Source: Leptidea sinapis
Taxonomy: Eukaryota > Arthropoda > Insecta > Lepidoptera > Pieridae
DNA: 64,000 bases
Assembly (NCBI RefSeq): GCF_905404315.1
Contig: NC_066269.1
Coordinates: 4,898,001-4,962,000, forward strand
Direction of reading: 5' to 3'
Positions 11,905 through 20,084 of the stretch are shown in pieces. Position numbers and translations under genes: made by a program. The notes under the pieces are model-generated. The model had not been told where the DNA came from and did not search any database. It worked only from the letters and a program-made list of their open reading frames with translations. Positions within the stretch are counted from its first letter, which is position 1, and every line of letters begins with the position of its first letter.

Positions 11905-11943
11905 ATGTGTTCAAAAACTGTAGTTTTAAATGTTAAATTGTAA
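11905..11943 (+). other. Upstream ORF 1 in E74A leader (12 aa)
   Basis: ATG TGT TCA ... runs 12 codons to TAA at 11941-11943 and would be met first by ribosomes scanning this leader. It is read directly from the sequence. A repressive role is inferred. Confidence 0.4.
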
Positions 11944-11952
11944 CAACGAATA

Positions 11953-11985
11953 ATGTTCCGTCCAAGACATTGCCAAACGTTATAA
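11953..11985 (+). other. Upstream ORF 2 in E74A leader (10 aa)
   Basis: ATG TTC CGT CCA ... TTA TAA, ten codons. It begins nine bases after the end of upstream ORF 1. Confidence 0.4.
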
Positions 11986-12002
11986 CGAATTTATTGAGGT
12001 GT

Positions 12003-12020
12003 ATGCTGACAAGTGTTTAA
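12003..12020 (+). other. Upstream ORF 3 in E74A leader (5 aa)
   Basis: ATG CTG ACA AGT GTT TAA, a minimal upstream ORF that ends 92 bases before the main start. Confidence 0.35.
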
Positions 12021-12086
12021 TTAGTGTTGTGTTGAGTTTGTGTCGCCCTCTGGCTGTGTGATAGCGCAACAAGGTGGCGGGGTCGC

Positions 12087-12189
12087 ATGGGCCATCGGTT
12101 CCGGCACTGGCGATGCCATTTATTGAAGACGAGTGGTGGGCAGCGGAGAATGAGGGTAGAATGGTCGATCTCTCCAATTGCATTCAGGT
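12087..12189 (+). other. Upstream ORF 4 overlapping the E74A start out of frame
   Basis: ATG GGC CAT CGG begins 26 bases before the main ATG, in a different frame, and stays open through all of coding exon 1. Initiation here would bypass the E74A start, so it could lower E74A translation. In spliced mRNA its end lies in exon 2; unspliced it stops just inside intron 1. Confidence 0.35.
12113..12187 (+). CDS. Eip74EF: E74A coding exon 1
   Basis: 25 codons from ATG (context GGCG-ATG, purine at -3) to ATTCAG, followed by donor GTAATT. It ends in phase 0. The start was chosen because the first residues match the E74A N-terminus. Confidence 0.85.
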
Positions 12190-14501
12190 AATTATTATAA
12201 TATAATAACTTTCTCTAACACTCTGTTTCCAATACCCAATCTATTTGTACAATTTTGAATTAAATTATTTCTATAGCTGAAGCCCTGAATCAATCAAAAA
12301 ATCACAACAATCGAAACATTGATATAATGGCAAGGCTCTCTACTAGCAAACCAAGGCACTTGTTAGAAAAGAATTATGTTATTTCTAATCAATAGAACCC
12401 CCAATTTAATAACATTTCAGCTATCTAAACATCAACACAATTACAAAAACCCATCATCTCTAAGTGAGTAGCAAATTATCTTCATAAGAGCAATAATTAG
12501 TTCTCCTGAAGCCATTATTAATATTAAGTACGTTATTTCTAAAGGAAATAAATACAAGTCAATTTCAACAATTAAAATATCAACATAAGAGAAAATGTAG
12601 CGCCATCTATAAGTGAGTAGCAAAAGTTCTAAATGAACCCATTATAGTTCTCATGAAGCAATTAATCTTACGATCAAGAGCTATATAACGGCATCTATAA
12701 GCGAATAGTAGTCTTCATCAAAGCAGCAGTTTTTTGACCAAAAAGTAATAATAGCATTCTCATTTCAGGATGCGGTAGCCGCTAGTGGTCAATCAGCAGC
12801 CCAAATGCAACTACAAATGGCGACATCTCTGGGCGAGTTGACGCAAACCGAGATATCAAACTTTGTCGGCGGGCTAACGCTAGAAGCCGACTCGTCGGAA
12901 GCAGCAGATCCTGATGATATCCTGAAGCAGCTCGGAGAGACAGCTTTTGATAATTTCGATACTTTTTTTACCGACCTCACAAATTCTACCGCCTCTGCTG
13001 TGCCACCAATAGAGATAAAGGTAATTTGTCTAAATGATACTAACAAGATAATTGTTAAACTCAATTCACGTTAGCAAGTCCTTTTGCAAATGCAAGCAAT
13101 ATTAATTCTAATAGCTGGCTTCTGAAAAACCCAATACTAACATTCGAAATATCATACTTATGGGAAGGGAAGTGGAACAGAGGATTGTGGCTAAAATTTT
13201 GAACGAAATACTTATTTTTTACTGACAAAAAGCAAGATTAGCAAGACGTCAGTGGTAAGTCATACGACCTGCCCATTACAATGCAATGCCATTTAATAAA
13301 CACAAAATTGCCCAAACGAAATACTGTGCTTGCATTCTACTGCTTGACAGCAGAGAAAGACACCATTCTGAGTAAAGAAGGTCCTCTCCCATAAAATGGT
13401 GCTATCGACCTGCTGGAGTCATCGGGGATCCAGTACTCTCTGAATGCTGGATCACTTGGCGCTGCTTAGAGATGTCGCGTCGTTGTGTGTCTTCTACCGC
13501 ATTTATCACGGGCAACGCTCTGAAACTGGTCCATTCCACCTTCTCAGAATCCACAAATTTGGATATCATTCTCACCATATTCGTTTTTGAAGTAACTTTC
13601 TAAAAGTGCTATCAAATTTTGAAATGAATTTCCTTGCGCGGTGTTTTCAGGATGATATTACGATGTGGGTACCTTAAAAAAAGCGCGTGCAAGCATTTAT
13701 TCCTCGTGGTTCTGGCCAGCATAGAGAAGTAATTATTCAAACACAACAAAAAAGTATTATGATCTCGTATAAACTTCGCAATGATTACGGTTCTGATATA
13801 TCTTTTTTTTATGGAAATGGAGAATAAACGAGCGGACGGGTTACCTGGTGTAAGTGATCACCTCCGCCCACATTCTCTTGCAACACCAGAGGAATCACAG
13901 GAGCGTTACCGGCCCTTAAGGAAGGTGTACGCGCTTTTTTTGAAGGCACCCATATTGTATGGTCCCGGAAACACCGCACAAGGAAGATCCTTGAAAACCG
14001 CACTGTGGAGGAACGCCACATCCAGATGGTCTTGCCAGAGAAGTCCCATAAGCATTGTATTTTGCGCGAGCATAGCAAGTGCATCACAACAATTATAATT
14101 GTATTTTAAAAATAACATTCTACAATATTGAGAATTTTCAATAAAATTTCAGCAAGAAGAAAACAACAACATATCGTCTGCATCTGGCAGTCAGCTGTCC
14201 TACTACCAACAGAACAACCAAATCGTGTTGCCGGGCAACGGACAGCAACGGCTGCAACAATTGCTGCGATCGGGAACGAGCGCCATCAACAATGCTGTGA
14301 CAAATAATATTAACAACGGGAGATACAACATAGCGTCCGCGAACCCATTGCTCGCGGAGAAGCTAGCGGCGACATCTAGCGGCATCAAGCAAGAGCCGAA
14401 CAGTTCTGAGTACAACGGATCCATGAACTATGGGAGCGCGTCGCCGATGCAGCGGGTGCCGAGCGGGAAACCACAGATCCATGACGCTGGTGGAGGTAAA
14501 G
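12113..14501 (+). CDS. Eip74EF: Ecdysone-induced protein 74, isoform A (ETS transcription factor), N-terminal part, three exons
   Basis: E74 is an early ecdysone-response ETS transcription factor that activates late genes during moulting and metamorphosis. The A form has its own N-terminal region. Three phase-compatible exons encode about 223 residues. Residues 1-25 (MPFIEDEWWAAENEGRM, then DLSNCIQ) align with the fly E74A start (MPFI-D-D ... D-N-D-G-R ... D-L-x-x-C-I). Residues 72-95 form an acidic hydrophobic block (DPDDILKQL, then FDNFDTFFTDL). Residues 108-114 read IKQEENN, parallel to fly V-K-V-E-N-E-E-N-N-N. LQQLL (143-147) is an LxxLL-type motif. ANPLLAEKL (172-180) matches fly ANPLLVEKL. 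IKQEP follows at 187-191. Both IKQE sites fit the sumoylation consensus. The ETS domain lies beyond the window. Identification is strong for the gene and inferred for the exact exon ends. Confidence 0.85.
12188..12768 (+). other. E74A intron 1
   Basis: 581-bp intron with donor GTAATT and acceptor TTCTCATTTCAG (branch-like sequences lie upstream). It contains three diverged copies of CATCTATAAGTGAGTAGCAAA-like sequence at about 12451, 12602 and 12691. Confidence 0.7.
12451..12715 (+). repeat. Three dispersed short repeats in E74A intron 1
   Basis: CATCTCTAAGTGAGTAGCAA (12454), CATCTATAAGTGAGTAGCAA (12604) and CATCTATAAGCGAATAGTAG (12693) recur with similar neighbours (TTCATAAGAGC, TTCTCATGAAGC, TTCATCAAAGC). 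The middle copy contains GCGCCATCTAT, which is also CTCF-like on the minus strand. Confidence 0.6.
12769..13020 (+). CDS. Eip74EF: E74A coding exon 2
   Basis: 84 codons after acceptor CATTTCAG, from GATGCGGTAGCC to GAGATAAAG, followed by donor GTAATT. Phase is 0 at both ends, so skipping the exon would keep the frame. It encodes a Q/A-rich stretch, then the acidic DPDDIL...FFTDL block. The minus-strand frame over it is a shadow. Confidence 0.85.
13250..13385 (+). mobile_element. Repeat family A fragment 3
   Basis: Degenerate family A pieces: GACCTGCCCATTACAATGCA and CTACTGCTTGACAGCAGAGA. The rest of the element is missing. Confidence 0.5.
13395..13715 (+). pseudogene. LINE reverse transcriptase C-terminal relic (family F copy 3)
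   Basis: A decayed copy of the F coding tail. A region corresponding to L-x-L-R-D-V-A-S-L-C-V-F-Y-R-I-Y-H-G is readable across 13440-13515, then GGATATCATTCTCACCATAT, then TGGAATGA-like and CTTGCGCGGTGTTTTCAGGA stretches. It has several frameshifts and is inside E74A intron 2. Confidence 0.7.
13798..14062 (-). pseudogene. LINE reverse transcriptase C-terminal relic (family F copy 4, inverted)
   Basis: On the minus strand it reads IWMWRSSTVRFSRIF, then a shifted PCAVFPGPYNMG/FKKSAY frame ending in FLKGR, then the family F 3' tail (CCATAAAAAAAGA end). It is antisense to E74 and inverted relative to the neighbouring copy at 13395. The minus-strand frames of 70 and 92 residues here are this relic, not host genes. 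Confidence 0.75.
14153..14495 (+). CDS. Eip74EF: E74A coding exon 3 (alternative donor six bases later)
   Basis: 114 codons plus one base after acceptor AAAATTTCAG, from CAAGAAGAAAAC to GGTGGAG. Donor GTAAAG begins at 14496. An equally good donor GTACGC begins at 14502, so the exon may end at 14501 and add Gly-Lys. Both leave phase 1. It encodes LQQLL, ANPLLAEKL and IKQEP, and is rich in N, Q and S. Confidence 0.82.
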
Positions 14502-15050
14502 GTACGCTTCAGTATTACTATAGCTAGTCCGGCCATACGTTCTGCTACAAAATTTAAATTTGGTTATTAACAACAAGTATGACACCAAGTTATTCAAAAT
14601 TTCACCAATTTTCAATAAGGTTTTATCATGTTATACTATGATTACACTAGATGCTAGTTGTATTTATAAATTTAATAAAAATATCCACAATTTAACTTAA
14701 AACTCAGAAATAATAATAAAGAATATCCTCTCGACGATATTGTTCCAGTAATGTAAAAGTTACCCGTACTCTCCCACCAAAGAGAAAGATCATATATATT
14801 ATAATTTTGCGAAAAGACCATCTTGGATTTACAAACAAATCCCGATCTTGTTCTCCGCCACCTCGAGAACCTTGGAAACGATACTTATCCATTGTTTGTA
14901 AAATTTGCGCGGGGGCCATCTTGAATTTCAAAGTACCCCTATAATGTATATACATTGTTTATAGTTCCAAAGTGACAAGTAACGTAACGCGCCATTTTTG
15001 GGCAAGGCTCGGTTAGACTCCACATAAAAATTCTAACCCGGGGTCTAAAA
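14502..15050. other. Intronic stretch with an undefined GCC-ATCTT-rich repeat-like block
   Basis: 14704-14955 has a minus-strand open frame and recurring phrases such as GGCCATCTTGAATTTCAAAG and GACCATCTTGGATTTACAAA. It looks like a decayed element but I cannot classify it. Confidence 0.3.
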
Positions 15051-15425
15051 CTGAGAATCCATCTAAACAAAATAGTCGCTTTTGGCTTTGATACAAGTCT
15101 TTAATCTGGATGGCCAAGAATCTATGCACTTAATGACATAATCATGCACTTTGTCCATGGAAATGTTAGTCACTGCTTGCTGAGATTTTTTACAAATACG
15201 GCTTATCGGTGTAGCTGGCTTCTCTTAATTTGACCATAATTTATTCCTAGGGATTCAATTCAGCGCTAATCTTATAAAGTGTGAAACCTTGGCTTCTTGC
15301 TACTCTTCTTGGGTAGTTTGTACTCTAATACCAGGTGCAGTATCTTCCTGGAAAATCAATAAAATGTATATTCATTTATGCTGTGAGTTTTCACAACAAT
15401 GATCTAAGACGGTCTATTTTGATCG
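15050..15425 (-). pseudogene. Mariner/Tc1-type transposase C-terminal relic
   Basis: Reading the minus strand across frameshifts gives DTAPGIRVQTTQEE near 15340. This matches the Q-Q-D-S-A-P-A-H-K-A-K-T-T-Q-E motif around the catalytic aspartate of mariner-like transposases. LNP (the D-L-N-P-x-D-Y region) follows, then TNISMDKVHDYVIKC and DSWPSRLKTCIKA near 15090-15170, matching the W-P-x-R-L-x-x-C-x-x-A-K-G-G-H end. Stops and shifts show it is dead. It is antisense to E74. Confidence 0.65.
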
Positions 15426-15694
15426 ACTTTCACAGAATTCTTCACCCTTTTTTCACAAAAATTATGCTTTCTGACTCCTTGTAAAGACTTTTTTATTGTG
15501 AGCATTTCTAACAGCACTAGGCTGCCCCGATGTTATTTTTTTCATAAAAATATGCGAAACGGCAAAGCAAAAGTTTTTATTATAGCAAAGTTATTATTTA
15601 ATAATAAATGCGTTCAAATTTAATTACAAACACAGAAAAAAATCAAGATGTTTTTAAGTTTTATCAATATTTTATGGCCAGACTAGTTATATAC

Positions 15695-15726
15695 GTATGT
15701 GTGTCTGTCTTTTTATTAGGTAAATA
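15695..15726 (+). promoter_or_regulatory. Weak recursive-splice-site candidate
   Basis: GTGTCTGTCTTTTTATTAG is fused to GTAAATATT: a good pyrimidine tract with AG at 15718-15719 and a medium 5' splice site right after it. It is only 1.2 kb from exon 3, so it is less convincing than the site at 29753. Confidence 0.25.
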
Positions 15727-16130
15727 TTTTATTAACTATGATTTTAATCGTATATAGGTAGGGGGAACAGGCGAAGAGAATAGCCTGTTACCGGTTGAAT
15801 ATTTTGTTTAATGTAATACTCGTTAATTGTTGGGTTTCTCATAAATATATTTAATCAGCAATGCTCGTTAAGTCATTCAGTAGATCTGTAGAGTACAATG
15901 CATACCTAGGAATAAGTAGGTAGGTATTAACGAAGTAGGTATATTTTTATTGTACATCTGAACTGGAATCTGCAATATACTTAAAATTACGTACACCAGC
16001 TGTTACTAATATAGTTCATAATACAATTGTTCTAGTTAAACATTTACTTCAGAGCCATATGTCGATAAGTAAATAAACAATTGTTAATTTACGCAGCTTT
16101 ATTGCTTGGAGACCTAATGGTTTATCTATC

Positions 16131-16147
16131 CGCTACTAGATGGCGCT
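16131..16147 (+). promoter_or_regulatory. CTCF-like motif in E74 intron
   Basis: CGCTACTAGATGGCGCT resembles the CTCF core. A near copy, AAGATGTCGCTGCTAG, follows at about 16171. This is motif resemblance only. Confidence 0.25.
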
Positions 16148-16976
16148 TTTATAAACGCCACAAGTTATACAAGATGTCGCTGCTAGTTCTAATTGCTATA
16201 AACATGATGCATATAAGAACAAGATGATGCAGTTTTCTCTTCAATAATATAAGCCACTTTCAATTTCCGTTCGAGGAAGTCAAGCAATTTTCCTTTCTCG
16301 ATCCCCGCTTATTACTTTGCGCGTGAAAGTTTATTAATAGGCTTTAGATAAGTTTAAATGACATTAACGACTAACAATTTTAGAGGATTAAAATAAATTA
16401 ATATACAATATCCCACAAATATTATTCTATACAAATAAATGGAATTGCAGTGCCTATTTGCAATATCAATATAGGTAAATGTTTTTAGAAATCGCATATT
16501 TTAGTGTCTCTCGTCTCTTGTGTTTTAGTAAGCATAAATATTTTATAGAGTTTATTTATCATCATAAAACATACATTAAATGATATCCTAGCGATATAGG
16601 TACAACATTATTTTTATTTATATAGGTACATACACTTTATCTTCAAAATCTTGTTTAATTTAAGCCCCAGAAGCTCGTAAAGTCGCTCGTGCTTTCGCTA
16701 AAGCTCGGTGCCGCGGCCGCTTTAAAAAAAATCCTTTAAATATAAATAAACGTCATAAATACACTTATCTGCTTACCGTTTTTGTTTTCGATTTAAGTAT
16801 TCTCGGTTCACTAACAAGCACCACTTGACATTTCTTATCGAATCTTAAAAGGGACGCGCGGATTTCTACTCTCAAGGGATGTACCTATAGATGTCGAAAT
16901 TCGAGTGAGAGGACACGTATTTTAATAACAATAAAAATGTTTCGGATTGAATTTGTGACTTTTGATTTTTATATAT

Positions 16977-17358
16977 TACTAGCTGATGCCCTTGACTTCA
17001 TCCATGTAGATAAAGGGTTTTTAAAAATAATAAGCAAGTTTGGAATTGAAAATGATCTCATGTCCTGTTCCAGTTGCGGTTCCCGTTTTCGCCCCCGTTC
17101 CCAACATATTATATGAATCTTATTTCGAGGAAGATTGCTATGGCAAACTAACCTACTATTGGTATAGTTATCATCGACGTGAATTTCAGTTTTTCACAAA
17201 TCCCGCGGAACCATGGATTTTTCCGGGATAAGATGTAGTCTATGTCCTTTCCCAAGCTCTAGTCTATTGCTGTACCAAATTTCATCGAAATCGGTTCAGT
17301 AGCTCCGGCGTGAAAGCGTAACAAACAAACTTACATTCACACTAATAAAATTAGTAGA
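16977..17358 (+). mobile_element. Repeat family B copy 2 (full-length type)
   Basis: Starts ACTAGCTGATGCCCTTGACT. It carries TTCCCAACATATTATATGAA, TTTTTCCGGGATAAGATGTA, TATGTCCTTTCCCAAGCTCT and TTTCATCGAAATCGGTTCAG, and ends AATTAGTAGAAA. The 63-residue plus-strand frame is repeat sequence, not a host gene. Confidence 0.8.
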
Positions 17359-17359
17359 A

Positions 17360-18040
17360 ATTTATTATTTGCTTTCCGATCATCAGCTATTTGTTTTACG
17401 AACATTTGACAAGTGAAATTACCAACCAAAAGTCTTTATGAACAGTACATATTAGGTAATAACTTGAGTTAGAACTGAACCGTACTTTTTAAGTGTAGGT
17501 ACCTCTTTGCAAAGGCTCTCCCCAATAGTTTTCATTGAATTCTGTAATGGTAGCTCATCAAGTTTGAACTAACTGTGAACCAAATCAATAGGTTTTGTGT
17601 AGTTATTGTTTTTGTTCAACTTAATTGGGCCTTTTTGTAACTACGGAGCTCTGTACTACATCTGAAAAAACTCAGTCCCAGATAAAACGAGCGTGGGACC
17701 CGAAATTCTTTCGGAAAGCCCCTGTTACCGAGTATTTGAAGTGGATTGTCTTAGTAAGAAAAGTTGTAACGCTTTAGTGACATCAAGTAAATTTATCACA
17801 TCTTAATAAGTTTCTCTCAGAAAATTACGATCAGGCAGAGATGAGTGGATTTAAATATGCGGGGCCCCCTTTTGTAGCAATTTTTACCCTTGCTCAGTGG
17901 TTAATTTGGCACTGAAAAAGCCTACAGATCCGCTCAGTTACGAAATGAACACATTGCATAATACTTATTTATTGTCATGTAAGACGGGAAAATTAAATAA
18001 TTAATTACGTAGTGTGAAGCAGGAAAGTGGTGTAATTTGT
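17360..18040. other. Intronic stretch, nothing assigned
   Basis: AT-rich single-copy-looking DNA without a recognisable gene or repeat. Confidence 0.3.
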
Positions 18041-18104
18041 GGAATGTTCGGTGGGTTCCTGGTATCACGTGTCCTCTGGCCAGTGGAGACGCAAGTGGCG
18101 CACC

Positions 18105-18116
18105 AGGTCAAGGTCA
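18105..18116 (+). promoter_or_regulatory. Directly abutting nuclear-receptor half-sites AGGTCAAGGTCA
   Basis: Two AGGTCA half-sites abut with no spacer. The second, with its 5' extension TCAAGGTCA (18108-18116), is the exact consensus bound by FTZ-F1/ERR-type monomeric receptors. It lies in the E74 intron within a locally GC-richer block (18037-18220). E74 belongs to the same hormone cascade, so an enhancer role is plausible but inferred. Confidence 0.35.
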
Positions 18117-18384
18117 ATTATTCATAGTCAAGCCGGTCAATAAGTCATGCGCAGGAAATGATTTCCACTTGAGATTCGTTCTGGAGAACGAGTTCACACT
18201 TCACAATATGACATTCTAGATCTTGTTCTCATTTTAGTTCTTATAACCTTTGCCTGTTCGGTTCTGTTTTATTTATTTATTTATTTATCTGTAGATCTGT
18301 TGACTCTTATCACGGATCCCGCCATTCGAGCCTCGCCCGCCATGTGCTCATACTTTTTCGATTTTCAATTTCATATCTTCGTTT

Positions 18385-18725
18385 ATTAGACGTTATACAA
18401 ATGATTTGAGTTTTCTTTGGTGTTTATTCCGCCAGTATTTGTCTTTAAACAATTCGACACGTTTTTCGCCTCTACACGAGGCATCCTAAGGACATGTTGT
18501 CTCGTCCTAAAAGAGCGGCTTCCGGCTCATTTGATTCAGTCTCGTGCCAGATTTTGGCGAGACAACACGTCCTGAGGATGCCTCGTAAAGACGCAAAACA
18601 CGTGTCGAATTGTTTAAAGACAAATACTGGCGGAATTAACACTAAAGAAAACTCAAATCATTTGTATAATTATGGATTTCTGCAAAGTAACGCCTACTTC
18701 AACAAATTTTATTGGACGTTATAAA
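18385..18725. repeat. Repeat family P copy 1: long hairpin, 112-bp arms
   Basis: The left arm at 18393-18504 pairs with the right arm at 18558-18669 around a 53-bp spacer. Arm landmarks are ATACAAATGATTTGAG, CGCCAGTATTTGTCTTTAAA, TTCGACACG and GAGGCATCCT, each found in reverse complement on the other side. Single-arm or partial relatives lie at 37695 and 43055. The open frames here are by-products. Confidence 0.85.
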
Positions 18726-18768
18726 GTCGCTACGCTCCTGTCATTCCTCTAGTGTTACAAGAGGGTAT
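18722..18768 (+). mobile_element. LINE tail family F, small fragment
   Basis: CGCTACGCTCCTGTCATTCC followed by TCTAGTGTTACAAGAGG matches the F coding-tail/3' junction. Confidence 0.4.
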
Positions 18769-19261
18769 GGGCTGCATTAATAATAATAATAATCACATAA
18801 GATCAGGTTACCCGTGTGACGTTTGCTCGTTTGTTCTTCTCTTCCTTACAAAAAAAGTCGGCAGCGCATCCTTTCAGAACGATTTCGCACTCCGTCCGAT
18901 CCGGATCCGATCCGTACCCATGAAAAACGATCGAAATCGGATGACGTAAGCCGGATCTAGTGCGTAAACTACCATAGAAATAGTTCTACGACTACTTCGG
19001 GTCGTGTTTTCACGGATACGGATCGGTTTAGGATCGGACGTAGTGCGAAAACGTTCTAAAAGTTAAAAGGGTGCATTTGCACCAAAAACCAGACATAAAA
19101 ACATTTTAATACAATTATGAGGTGAGAGGATCACCTACTATAAATTTTGATAGTGTAATGATGATCCAGAGAATGATATAAGCATTAATTAATTAATACT
19201 TTATAAAGTAAAAAAGTGTTCGAGAGAGCGCGCTTGAGGAAAAGCACTGCATTTTGACAAT

Positions 19262-19345
19262 ACGCTGCAGTGTTTGTATGTGTGCGTGTGTACGAGTATG
19301 TGTGTCTCTGTGTGCCTGTGTGTGTGCGTGCAGCCGTGACCCGGT
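19262..19345. repeat. TG-rich low-complexity tract
   Basis: Alternating TGTG/TGCG runs create long open frames on both strands (19193-19457). The predicted cysteine/valine or histidine/threonine repeats are artefacts of the simple sequence. Confidence 0.7.
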
Positions 19346-19504
19346 TCCTGCTCCGCGAACTGCGAGCGTGTGCGTCGCACTTGTTATGTCACCTCGTGAG
19401 ATGTGTGCGTCGTGTATGTCGCAACTGAATGTTGCTCTACTCATCATCGTACTATGAAAAAGCCTTTAATGTATTCTGTATATTCGAAATATTTATAAGT
19501 TTTA

Positions 19505-19620
19505 TTAATAAGACACTTACACACATTAAATTTAAAAACAAAATTTATGAACGATACGGGACCCAAAACATCGACCTCTCGCGTTCCGTGCGAGCGCTCT
19601 TTCGGTGAGCCAATCGTTGG
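19505..19620 (-). mobile_element. tRNA-derived SINE (family S) copy
   Basis: Reverse-orientation tail AAATTTAAAAACAAAATTTATG, then CGATACGGGACC...ACCTCTCGCGTTCCGTGCG and AGCGCTCTTTCGGTGAGCCA: B-box then A-box complements. The head is degenerate. Confidence 0.65.
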
Positions 19621-20084
19621 AGTGACGTAAAGTTCATAAACCTTCGTAAAGTTCGAAAATAAAGAGACATTCTCGAATATTCATAATTTGTACTAAAATT
19701 CCACCTTGTCTAGGTAAAACTAAAGCAGAACTGAGTAAATGACTTTTAAAAAGTCGGTGTTCTTGGCTTCACAAATTCAAAACGTTACTTAAACTTTTTT
19801 AACATCTGTAGATACCAAATGTCTTCTGAGTACACAAATAATGACCTAATGAGATTTAAAAGACATCCTGTCACTTCTGCTGCTATGACATTTCCTAAGT
19901 GGTGGCCATAACCTATTTGAAAAATAGGGATCGATTTTGATATTATTCTTGTGTACAAAGAAAAGTTTTGATCCGTTTGAAAATTTTACCTTTTTAAGTA
20001 CCGTGCTGCTTAACGAAGTGTGAAAATTATAATAGGAAAGGCCTAGCTTTGCTCAAAATTGTGTGTTATTTATTTATTTATTTA

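Larger units (their letters stand above)
11822..12112 (+). promoter_or_regulatory. E74A 5' leader (probable), GC-rich with upstream ORFs
   Basis: GC content rises sharply just before the E74A start. A plausible 3' splice site (TTCTAATGTCCACAG) precedes position 11822, so this could be the end of a spliced leader or part of the first exon. The transcription start is not identifiable. Four upstream ATGs lie within it: 11905, 11953, 12003 and 12087. The fly E74A mRNA is known for a long leader with many short ORFs, which fits. Confidence 0.5.
13021..14152 (+). other. E74A intron 2 with inverted LINE-tail pair
   Basis: 1132-bp intron with donor GTAATT and acceptor CAATAAAATTTCAG. It holds a family A fragment (13250-13385) and two family F LINE tails facing each other (13395-13715 plus, 13798-14062 minus). 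Confidence 0.75.

Noticed and set aside
14704..14955. 83-codon minus-strand frame
   Set aside because: Contains recurring GGCCATCTTG phrases typical of decayed repeats, and no protein family was recognised.
18037..18219. 60-codon frame starting MWNVRWVPGITC
   Set aside because: Locally GC-richer but no family resemblance, no splice sites fitting E74 and no repeat of the frame elsewhere. It is kept only as context for the AGGTCAAGGTCA site.
19193..19457. Open frames on both strands with Cys/Val or His/Thr runs
   Set aside because: They arise from TG-rich simple sequence; opposite-strand frames are equally open.
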